Assembly: GCA_002309695.1 (NCBI GenBank)
Contig: DBXV01000016.1
Coordinates: 212,818 to 276,817 of the forward strand
Reading direction: 5' to 3'
Length of the DNA stretch: 64,000 bases
DNA from: Myxococcales bacterium UBA1203
GTDB taxonomy: Bacteria > Myxococcota > Myxococcia > Myxococcales > UBA5297
Shown: positions 24,916 to 34,738 of the stretch, piece by piece
Numbering within the stretch: the stretch's first letter is position 1
Layout: every line of letters starts with the position of its first letter
Made by a program: the position numbers and the translations under genes
The notes under the pieces: model-generated
What the model was told of the DNA's origin: nothing
What the model saw: the letters and a program-made list of their open reading frames with translations, nothing else
Database searches by the model: none

Positions 24916-27900
24916 ATGTCTCGTTACAAACTGATGAGCCGGCTGGATGCCCGGGAGCTGGCCGATGTCTTTCTGGCGAACAGGACGGACGGCGGCCGTT
25001 CGGGCGGCAAGGTCCTGTGCAAAATTTATTTTCAGCGCTTCACGACGCCGGAGTTTGCCCACGCCCTGGCAAAAGCCGCTCAGGAGGCCCAGGACCTGAA
25101 CCTGCCCGGCGTGCTCGCCTATGACGAGGTCGGCTTCGTCCAGACGCACCTTGTGGCGATTCGCGAGTGCATTGACGGCTACGCGATGGATGACGTCCTC
25201 CACCGCCTGAATTCCAAGGAAGTCGTCATGACGCCGCAGCTTGCGGTGTGGTTCACGTCCGAGGTCGCCCGCGTCGTCGGGGGAATTCACGCCGCCGGCG
25301 CTGTCCATGGAGCTCTGGGCTCGACGAACATCTTGGTGGGGTTTGACGGCCGCGTCGCTGTCAGCGGGATGGGGATGATGCGGGCGGCCGGAGCGTCGAT
25401 GCCGACGCGGCTGGTCGCCTTCAAGCTGCACCGCGGTTACAGGGCGCCTGAGCAGCGCGATCCATGCACGGCGAGCAGCGCTTCGGATGTCTATGCGCTG
25501 GGATGCCTCCTCTATGAGCTGCTGACGATGGTTCCGGTTTCGAGCGTGCGCAGCGGTGGGCTCTCCACCAAGAGGGATACGCTCCAGCCGCCTTCCCGGC
25601 TCAACAGGCGCATCAACGCCCATATCGATCCCATCGTGATGCGCGCGCTGGAGCAGGTGCCCTCCCGGCGCTATCCGAACGCGGCGGATTTTGCCGACGC
25701 GCTGATGGGACTCTTTCCCGCGATTGGCGCCTGTCCGAATCAGGCCGAACTGGGGAAGTTCGCTCACGAAGTCTTTCCCAATGAGATTTCCCTGACGGGG
25801 GCGCAGACCGGCTCGTCGGACTGGCCCATTCAGGATGAGTTCTCGCTGGAGCAGAAAGAGAAAATTGTCGTCTCTGCTGCTTCATCTTCATCCGCCGCGG
25901 AAACGGCGGAGGCCCCCTCGGGAACGGACGATTTTTCCAAACTTATTTTCGATGACCTGGATGCCGATTTCTTCGACGACATCGGAGCGCAGAAGGCGTC
26001 GGACGCGGGGAATACTCCCTCGGATGCCGCTTTGCCTCCTCCGGTCCCTGCGGCTGTTCCAGCGCCGCCTGCTCCGCCGACCCCTTCGGAGGAATCGGGG
26101 AATGCCGAGGACGACCCGTTTGGTTCCTGGGACGCGCCTCCGGGCGAGCTGCCGAAAATTGTCCGCAGGGTGAGTGTCGTTGCGTCCAATCCCGCGGCGG
26201 AAGCGCAGCCGCTTTCCGGGGATGCGCAGGCTTCTCCTGAGACAGTGAGTGCGGCGCCTGACGCGGGATTAACGGATGCCCAAAACAGCGCGTCGGAGGC
26301 CGTGGAGCCGGAACCTGGGGAGCCGCTGGTTCTCTCCGATGACGACATCGAATCTCTGCTCGAAAGCGACAGCGCTGCACCGCCTGAGGAAGGGGAGAAA
26401 GTGCCTGCGGCGGATGCGCCTCAAAGCGGCGAGCCGTCCATTCCTGAAGCGCCGAAGTCCGAAACGCCTGTGCCAGAGGGTGCGAAGGAGGATACCGGGG
26501 GACTTCCCTGGTCAGCGGAGCCTGCTGCAGCCGAGACGGTGCTTCCGGAGGCCGCTGCGCCGGTGCCTCTTTCAGACGAGAAAGCAGTGCAGACCGATGA
26601 AGCGGGCGGTGAGACACCTGCTGCTCCGGCAAATGCTTCTCAGGCGGCCGCGGAGACAGAACACGTCCCTGAATCCGTTGTGGAAGCGTCATCCCTGCCG
26701 CCTTTGCCATCGGAGGCGCGCGAAGAATCGCCTGAGACAGCTTCTGCAGATGCAGCGGCCGAAACCGCGCCCGCTGAGAACAACGTGCCTCTGGAGGCGC
26801 CTGCTGCGGCAGAGAAGGCTTCGGAGAAGGCCGGCGAATCGGCGAAAGATGAGGACGATGCGGCGCAGCCGGCTGGCGCGGCTGTAGATGAGGTTGTGGA
26901 CGCTGAAGCTCCCGCGGCACCTCCTGCTGCGGCTGAGGCGTCAACGAAGCCGGCGGCTGATTCCTCCGCGAATGACGTTGCGGCGAGCCTGAATCAGCTG
27001 GTTGCCGACATGCCTTCTTTGCGGACAGCTGCGCGCTCCAGACCTCAGGCAGGCAGCGAAGCTATTCAGGACAAAGCGGCGGCTCAGGCAGATGCGGTCA
27101 GTTCTCAGGCAGCGCCGCCTTCGCCGAACACGTCGGGCTCGTCAGGACCACAGACGGAAATTTCGGACGCGGCGGCCAGTCTGGCGGGGACCGAGTGGGA
27201 CGATGCGCCTCAGACGTCTCCTTCGGCGCCTTTGCCGTCCAGCAGTGCGGATGCTTCTCCTGCTGAAGGTGCTTCTGCCGAAGCTGGCGGCACGTCTCTG
27301 GATTCTTGGGACGCGCCGGCCGGAGCCATGCCGAAAATTGTCCGCCGGAAGAATTTTGGCGCGCCGGAGGGTCAGGATGAGTCCGACTCTGCCGCCGCCA
27401 ATGGTGACGCCGCCCCGGCTGCGAACGCTGAATCTGCGGACGCACCCTCAGGCGCAGATTTCGCCGGGACAGGCTTTTTGGGCGAGGACAGCGGGGAGCA
27501 GACCACCAAGTCCAATACGGAGGTGTCGATTCCCGTGGTGTCGGCCGTCGCGATGCCTGCCAGCGATGCAGCTGAGCCGGCATCGTCCAAGCGGAAGCCA
27601 AAGCGCCGCCATCGCTCAAAGCAGGAGGGCACAGCCGCCGCGCCTCTCGAGGAGGAGGACTGGCACGTCAAGCCGCCGGAGCCGATGAAGGCGGATCCGT
27701 CGATGCAATCCAAATACGCGAGGAAGACCGTCATCTGGATTATCGCCGTTGTTGTGGCGGCAGCTGCGGCGATTGGTGTGGTGCAGGCCGTCTTTTCAGC
27801 GAAGGACAAGGCCGCCACCGCGGACTTCGCCAAAGACACGGCCTCCAAGCTTCAGTCGGCTCTGAGCAGCACGCAGGAGAGCGTCGCCTATCTGTCGATT

Positions 27901-28131
27901 CAGTCGGATGAGCCCGCGACCGTCGTCATTAACGGGCAGAAGTTCGAGAAGGACGCGCCCTTTGAAGAGGCGCCGCTTCCCCCGGGGCACATCATGGTTC
28001 GGCTGATTCACGGCAATGACGTGCGGCTGGTGGATTTGGATCTGGAGCCGGGCAAGCTCACCCGAGCCTCTGTCACGTTTGCGAAGCCGCAGGAGGGCGA
28101 GAGCGGCGAGAGCGCGGGAGAGGGCGAGTGA
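24916..28131 (+). CDS. Giant membrane-anchored pseudokinase with Ala/Pro/Glu-rich linker and PEGA-like domain
   Basis: The 1071-residue protein begins with a kinase-like fold (residues of about 5-265). It keeps a likely VAIK-type lysine (KVLCKIYF) but has lost the catalytic loop (HRD replaced by VHGALGSTN) and the metal-binding DFG (VSGMGMM), so it is predicted to be inactive. A roughly 650-residue Ala/Pro/Ser/Glu-rich linker follows and contains a repeated motif, SWDAP.G..PKIVRR, twice. One transmembrane helix (about 938-960) and a PEGA-like beta domain (PATVVINGQKF) close it. ATG 24916 is chosen because kinase homology starts there; an open frame upstream to 24733 has no family resemblance. 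Confidence 0.85.
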   Translation: MSRYKLMSRLDARELADVFLANRTDGGRSGGKVLCKIYFQRFTTPEFAHALAKAAQEAQDLNLPGVLAYDEVGFVQTHLVAIRECIDGYAMDDVLHRLNSKEVVMTPQLAVWFTSEVARVVGGIHAAGAVHGALGSTNILVGFDGRVAVSGMGMMRAAGASMPTRLVAFKLHRGYRAPEQRDPCTASSASDVYALGCLLYELLTMVPVSSVRSGGLSTKRDTLQPPSRLNRRINAHIDPIVMRALEQVPSRRYPNAADFADALMGLFPAIGACPNQAELGKFAHEVFPNEISLTGAQTGSSDWPIQDEFSLEQKEKIVVSAASSSSAAETAEAPSGTDDFSKLIFDDLDADFFDDIGAQKASDAGNTPSDAALPPPVPAAVPAPPAPPTPSEESGNAEDDPFGSWDAPPGELPKIVRRVSVVASNPAAEAQPLSGDAQASPETVSAAPDAGLTDAQNSASEAVEPEPGEPLVLSDDDIESLLESDSAAPPEEGEKVPAADAPQSGEPSIPEAPKSETPVPEGAKEDTGGLPWSAEPAAAETVLPEAAAPVPLSDEKAVQTDEAGGETPAAPANASQAAAETEHVPESVVEASSLPPLPSEAREESPETASADAAAETAPAENNVPLEAPAAAEKASEKAGESAKDEDDAAQPAGAAVDEVVDAEAPAAPPAAAEASTKPAADSSANDVAASLNQLVADMPSLRTAARSRPQAGSEAIQDKAAAQADAVSSQAAPPSPNTSGSSGPQTEISDAAASLAGTEWDDAPQTSPSAPLPSSSADASPAEGASAEAGGTSLDSWDAPAGAMPKIVRRKNFGAPEGQDESDSAAANGDAAPAANAESADAPSGADFAGTGFLGEDSGEQTTKSNTEVSIPVVSAVAMPASDAAEPASSKRKPKRRHRSKQEGTAAAPLEEEDWHVKPPEPMKADPSMQSKYARKTVIWIIAVVVAAAAAIGVVQAVFSAKDKAATADFAKDTASKLQSALSSTQESVAYLSIQSDEPATVVINGQKFEKDAPFEEAPLPPGHIMVRLIHGNDVRLVDLDLEPGKLTRASVTFAKPQEGESGESAGEGE

Positions 28132-28246
28132 TGCAATGCCGCGGAAATCAGCGGATTGGATGACGGCATGAGGGAAAGCGCCGCGCCTTTCCGCCGGACG
28201 GTTCTGCGGAGAAATTTACGGGGCACTTTCACGAGGGAGGTCCGCC

Positions 28247-28987
28247 ATGGATGCAGGTCAGAGAGAAAACGTGAGGCAGCCAATCAAAGTATTTTTGGTG
28301 GAGGATTCGCCGGCGCTTCTCCGGAACCTGTGCAAGTCGCTCTCGCTGCATCCGGACCGGGTAGAGATCGTCGGAACGGCGCTGGACGGCGAGAGCGGGC
28401 TTGAGGAAATCCCCGGCGCCTGTCCCGAGCTCCTTTTGCTGGACCTGGAGCTGCCCGGTATCGACGGCATCGAGGTCACCCGAAGGCTCAAGGCGGCTCA
28501 CCCGGAGATTGACGTCCTGATCCTCACGTCCTTCGACGATGAGCGGAAGGTTTACGAGGCGATTCAGGCGGGGGCGTCCGGCTATCTGGTGAAGCGCGTG
28601 CGTATCGAGCGCATTTTGGACGCCATGGACGAGGTGCGGCAGGGGGGCATCGTCCTGGAGCCCGTCATCGCCCGGCGCTTCTGGGCGTATTTCGACAGCC
28701 TGAGGAAGGTTCCCGCGGAATCGCCCGCGCGCGCGGATGATGGCCTCTCCCAGGAGCCGGTGCCGCCATCGGAGAGCGAGCAGACGGATTACGGACTGAC
28801 GCCGACCGAGTGCGATGTCCTGCTGTTCATCGGCAAGGGACTGTCCAATGCGGAAGTGGGCGACGTGCTGAAAATCGAGCGCAGGCGCGTCCGGACCATC
28901 CTGACGTCGATTTATCGGAAGATGGGCGTCAACACCCATGTGGAAGCGGTGGTGAAGGGCATCCGGGCGGGGCTCATCGTGCTCTGA
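28247..28987 (+). CDS. NarL/LuxR-type response regulator
   Basis: The 246-residue protein has an N-terminal receiver with acidic pair E19-D20, phospho-acceptor D66 (LLLLDLELPG), T94/S95 switch residue and K116 (GYLVKR). A Pro/Glu-rich linker joins a C-terminal LuxR-type helix-turn-helix (LTPTECDVLLFIGKGLSNAEVG). Phosphorylation by a histidine kinase would control DNA binding. No histidine kinase is nearby, so its partner lies elsewhere or it takes input from the kinase cluster. ATG 28247 follows GAGGGAGG by 6 nt. A terminator follows. Confidence 0.93.
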   Translation: MDAGQRENVRQPIKVFLVEDSPALLRNLCKSLSLHPDRVEIVGTALDGESGLEEIPGACPELLLLDLELPGIDGIEVTRRLKAAHPEIDVLILTSFDDERKVYEAIQAGASGYLVKRVRIERILDAMDEVRQGGIVLEPVIARRFWAYFDSLRKVPAESPARADDGLSQEPVPPSESEQTDYGLTPTECDVLLFIGKGLSNAEVGDVLKIERRRVRTILTSIYRKMGVNTHVEAVVKGIRAGLIVL

Positions 28988-29029
28988 GGCATGTTCAGAG
29001 GTCCCAAGCAGGGGCTTTCAGAAATGAAG

Positions 29030-29068
29030 CGGGCCTTCCCAGACGAACAGGGAAGGCCCGTTTTTTTT
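29030..29068 (+). terminator. Rho-independent terminator after the response regulator
   Basis: A perfect 11-bp stem (29030-29040 with 29050-29060), 9-nt loop and eight T end the kinase/regulator transcript. Confidence 0.92.
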
Positions 29069-29134
29069 GGTGAGCGGCTTTTGTGTTTTGCGCACCTTGA
29101 ACGCCAGATCTGAGGCCGGCGCACGGCATGGCGG

Positions 29135-30760
29135 CTAGGGCATGAGCGCCTCGAATTTGTAGGACGTGCGCACTGGATAGTGGTCTGAAACGAATTCGTA
29201 GCTGCCCAGGGAATCCATGACCACCTCGTAGGACGTGAGCTCCATGCCGGTGGAATGGAACGCGTAGTCGATGACCACGGGCACATTCATATTCTTGAGA
29301 AATTCGGGAATGCCGGGATCGCTGCTCGTCTTCACGTCGCCGCTCTCGCCGTTGATGTCCGTCACCAGCCCCTGGCGAATGGCTTCAGTCCTGGCGTCTT
29401 CCAGCCCGGATTCGCTCCAGAAGACCGCGTGCGAGGTGCGAAAGTTCTCATCGACGGGCGTGTAGTCGCTGCCGACGAGAAGCAGATTGATGCGCTTGGC
29501 CAGCGTCTCCCAGTCGCTGCCCAGGACCATGGAGGCGAGCTCCGACTCGAAGATGATGTTCATGTCGATCGTGTTGAAGTCGCCGCCGAAGAAGACGTGG
29601 GCCTGCGGATGCTTTTCCCTCATGGACTTCACGAAGTCCGCCGCGATGTGGGCACCGGTGATGCGCTTGCGTTCGTTTTCGAGGATGGGACCGGCGATTT
29701 CCGCGATGCCCTGGTCGGGCTTGGCGCCGTTGTTGGCCAGCCAGTGCGTGGAGCAGACGAGGAATTCCTGAGACGTGGCCTTCTCTTTGAGGACGGCACA
29801 GAAGGCGGTCACCTTGTTGTTGACGAAGGGACCGCTGGCATTCCACGCCGGAAGCAGCTTCACGTAGTCGGCATCCACCACGTCGAAGGCGTCCTTTCGG
29901 TAGAGCATGCTGGTGAGGAGGTAGCAGCTGGCTGCGGCGGGATCCTCCTGACCGCTTTCCAAATCGAAAGTGACGTTCTCGTTGTTCTCGCCGCAGTCGA
30001 AGCCGTTCCACTTGTCTTTGATGGGAACGTCTTCGTCCGCCCAGTAGTAGCCCAGGCTGTTGAAGATGGCCGTGGTCTCCGGCGCGTGCCAGCTGGGGCT
30101 GACTTCGACGATGGCAATCGCCGCCGGCATCTCGCTCCAGGACGTGCGCCAGCCTTCCACCAGCTCTTTGAGCTTCGCTGCCCGCGGGGGGACGAGCTTG
30201 CCGCCCCACGACGCGTAATCCACCTGCACGTTCCAGTTCACGAAGGTGATGCTGCGGTTCACCCATTCGCGGCAGGTGCCTTTGGTCACCTGCGAGCAGT
30301 CGTCGGCGCAGGCGGGGGCGCCCTCTGAATCCCAGCGTTTTGTCGGGTCAAATTCGGCGCAGGTTAGAGGAACGCCGTCCGTGCCGTCGCAGACTTCGCC
30401 CGCAGCAGTGGCTTCACCGTCGCCGCAGACCAGTTCCACGCAGGTGCCCTGAACGAGGCTCGAACAGTCCGGGGCGCAGGCAGGCTGACCGCCCGGTGCC
30501 CACTCTTTGGACGGGTCAAAGTCGGCACAGGTCTCCGGAACGTTGTCCATGCCGTCACATTCTTCGGTGACCTGATCGAGGATGCCGTTGCCGCAGACTG
30601 GCTGAGCCGGAAGAGAGGCGTCTGGACCCGGCTGCGCGGCATCAGCGGCATCGATGACGCCGGCGTCCGCGGATGAGACGGGCGTTCCCGATGAATCGTC
30701 ACAGGCGGCGGATGCGGCGGCGAGGAGCAGAACGGCAAGAAGCGAAGCAGGCTTGTTCAT
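29135..30760 (-). CDS. EEP-family nuclease lipoprotein with two Cys-rich repeats
   Basis: The 541-residue protein starts with a lipoprotein signal (lipobox SAAC). Two Cys-rich repeats of the myxobacterial type span about 52-160 (CGNGILDQVTEECDG; CGDGEATAAGEVCDG). An endonuclease/exonuclease/phosphatase domain follows: FVNWNVQ, the metal Glu in AIVEVS, GGDFNT and the C-terminal SDHYPV. These match the metal and catalytic residues of DNase I-like enzymes, though some EEP members act on phospholipids or sugars. AGGA lies 6 nt before ATG 30760. It begins 59 bp after recA and is probably in the same transcript, an odd pairing for an extracytoplasmic protein. Confidence 0.85.
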   Translation of the reverse strand: MNKPASLLAVLLLAAASAACDDSSGTPVSSADAGVIDAADAAQPGPDASLPAQPVCGNGILDQVTEECDGMDNVPETCADFDPSKEWAPGGQPACAPDCSSLVQGTCVELVCGDGEATAAGEVCDGTDGVPLTCAEFDPTKRWDSEGAPACADDCSQVTKGTCREWVNRSITFVNWNVQVDYASWGGKLVPPRAAKLKELVEGWRTSWSEMPAAIAIVEVSPSWHAPETTAIFNSLGYYWADEDVPIKDKWNGFDCGENNENVTFDLESGQEDPAAASCYLLTSMLYRKDAFDVVDADYVKLLPAWNASGPFVNNKVTAFCAVLKEKATSQEFLVCSTHWLANNGAKPDQGIAEIAGPILENERKRITGAHIAADFVKSMREKHPQAHVFFGGDFNTIDMNIIFESELASMVLGSDWETLAKRINLLLVGSDYTPVDENFRTSHAVFWSESGLEDARTEAIRQGLVTDINGESGDVKTSSDPGIPEFLKNMNVPVVIDYAFHSTGMELTSYEVVMDSLGSYEFVSDHYPVRTSYKFEALMP

Positions 30761-30819
30761 GGTTTTTCCTGAGGGCCGGAAAGGCGCGGCGGAAGGGGAA
30801 ATCGGTCCTGAAATTGGCC

Positions 30820-31917
30820 TCAGCTGGCGTCAGCAGGCTTTCTGCCCCGGGGCTTTTTTTCCTCGTCAGGAGCAGCGGCGGGCGCAGCCGGTGCCTCTGC
30901 GGAAGAAGCGTCGGCTTTCTGGATGCCCAGCTTGTCGAGAAGCGCCTTTTCCACGGCGGCGTAGAGCTCGGGCCGCGTCTTCAGCTGGTCGCGGAAAGTG
31001 TCGCGTCCCTGCACGCGCTCGCCGCCAAAGACGAACCAGGAACCGCTCTTGGTGACCACGTCGTTTTCAACGGCCAGGTCCAGAAGCTCGCCTTCGCGGG
31101 AGATGCCCACGCCGTAGAGAATGTCGAATTCGGCTTCCTTGAAGGGCGGGGCGACCTTGTTTTTCACCACCTTTGCCCGCGTCCGGTTGCCGATCACTGC
31201 GTCGCCGTCCTTGATGGCGCTGATGCGCCGGATGTCGATGCGCTGCGAGGCGTAAAACTTCAGCGCGTTGCCGCCAGTGGTCGTCTCCGGATTGCCGAAC
31301 ATGACGCCCAGCTTCATGCGGATCTGATTGATGAAAATCATGCAGGTCTGGCTGCGGGAGACAGTGCCGGTGAGCTTGCGCATGGCCTGACTCATCAGCC
31401 GCGCCTGCACGCCCATGTGCGAGTCGCCCATTTCGCCTTCGAGTTCAGCCTTGGGAACCAGCGCGGCCACGGAATCGACCACCAGGACATCGATGGAACC
31501 GGAGCGCACCAGCATCTCGGCGATGTCCAGGGCCTGCTCGCCGGTGTCGGGCTGGCTGATGAGCAGGTCTTCGGTGCGGACGCCCAGCTTGCGGGCATAT
31601 TGGACGTCCAGTGCGTGCTCCGCATCGATGTAGGCCGCGATGCCGCCCCGCTTCTGAGCCTCGGCGACGATGTGCAGACAGAGGGTGGTTTTGCCCGAAG
31701 ATTCGGGACCGTAGATTTCAACGATGCGGCCGCGGGGGACGCCGCCCACGCCCAGGGCAATGTCCAGTGACAGTGAGCCGGTGGGAATGACCTGAAGGCC
31801 TCCCAGGAGGTGAGGCTCGTCGCTGCCGAGGCGCATGACGCTGCCCTTGCCGAACTGTTTTTCGATTTGGCTGACGGCGGCGCTGAGGGCTTTTTGCTTT
31901 TCTGAATCGATAGGCAC
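30820..31917 (-). CDS. recA: Recombinase RecA
   Basis: RecA forms the ATP-dependent strand-exchange filament and activates SOS repressors. The 365-residue protein has the Walker A motif [25 protein letters not shown], loop L2 with [10 protein letters not shown] and the usual Lys/Ala-rich C-tail. The start is GTG 31917, with AGGAG 6 nt upstream. A longer in-frame extension to 32100 is not supported. A candidate promoter lies at 32089-32117. No LexA-type operator could be recognised. Confidence 0.97.
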   Translation of the reverse strand: MPIDSEKQKALSAAVSQIEKQFGKGSVMRLGSDEPHLLGGLQVIPTGSLSLDIALGVGGVPRGRIVEIYGPESSGKTTLCLHIVAEAQKRGGIAAYIDAEHALDVQYARKLGVRTEDLLISQPDTGEQALDIAEMLVRSGSIDVLVVDSVAALVPKAELEGEMGDSHMGVQARLMSQAMRKLTGTVSRSQTCMIFINQIRMKLGVMFGNPETTTGGNALKFYASQRIDIRRISAIKDGDAVIGNRTRAKVVKNKVAPPFKEAEFDILYGVGISREGELLDLAVENDVVTKSGSWFVFGGERVQGRDTFRDQLKTRPELYAAVEKALLDKLGIQKADASSAEAPAAPAAAPDEEKKPRGRKPADAS

Positions 31918-32281
31918 GGTGTTCTCCTGTGGATGACGCGTGAATCGTGAATGGGAAATTCCAGACACGGAGGACGGCGCGCTTCCCCGGCAAGGGAGAC
32001 CATGAGGGGCAATCGGGGCGGCCGGCCGCACGAGAGCGCGGCGGCATCCTCCGGCCTTGAGGAAGGCGGTCCGGAAAAAGGGCGCGGCCTCTTTGGGCAA
32101 ATCGGCGCGACGGTCAAGGGCCGCTCAGGGACGCCGCTGAGAGGAAAGAGCGCTCTGAAAACGGCGCGCTGGAAATTCGGAAATTTCATTGTTAGTCGCA
32201 GCTGATTTTTTGTCCGGGGGAGCTTTCTGCGGCGGCGTTTTCACGCCGAAAACATGGGGAAAGGTCTGGGAACGACAGGGA
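31918..32281. other. Divergent recA / copA intergenic region
   Basis: No gene is supported. Besides the candidate recA promoter, the motif GGAAATTCC occurs at 31954-31962 and a tandem GGAAATTC-GGAAATTTC at 32171-32187. These could be operator half-sites. No copper-responsive (CueR-type) dyad was recognised upstream of the copper ATPase. Confidence 0.35.
32089..32117 (-). promoter_or_regulatory. Weak candidate promoter of recA
   Basis: On the minus strand TTGACC (32117-32112), a 17-bp spacer and AAAGAG (32094-32089) are followed by GCCGCGCCC. The -35 and the GC discriminator fit the pattern seen at rpsA and rpsU, but the -10 lacks the leading T. Confidence 0.35.
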
Positions 32282-34567
<2,286 letters not shown>

Positions 34568-34620
34568 AAGAAGTCTTCGCAGAGCCGATTTTCTTTTGCT
34601 ATCCGGCCCGACTTTTTCCC

Positions 34621-34664
34621 GCCGCCGCTCCAGACGCAGTGTGGTCCGGCGGCCTTTTCTTTCG
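34621..34664 (+). terminator. Possible terminator after copA
   Basis: A 7-bp inverted repeat (GCCGCCG 34621-34627 with CGGCGGC 34647-34653) is followed by an imperfect T tract (TTTTCTTTC). The loop is long, so termination is likely only partial. Confidence 0.45.
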
Positions 34665-34738
34665 CTGAGACACATCGCCTTCGGCCGGCCGGAGGCGGGA
34701 CTTGGCTTTTTCCGACATGAACGGGGGGGCTGGACGCC

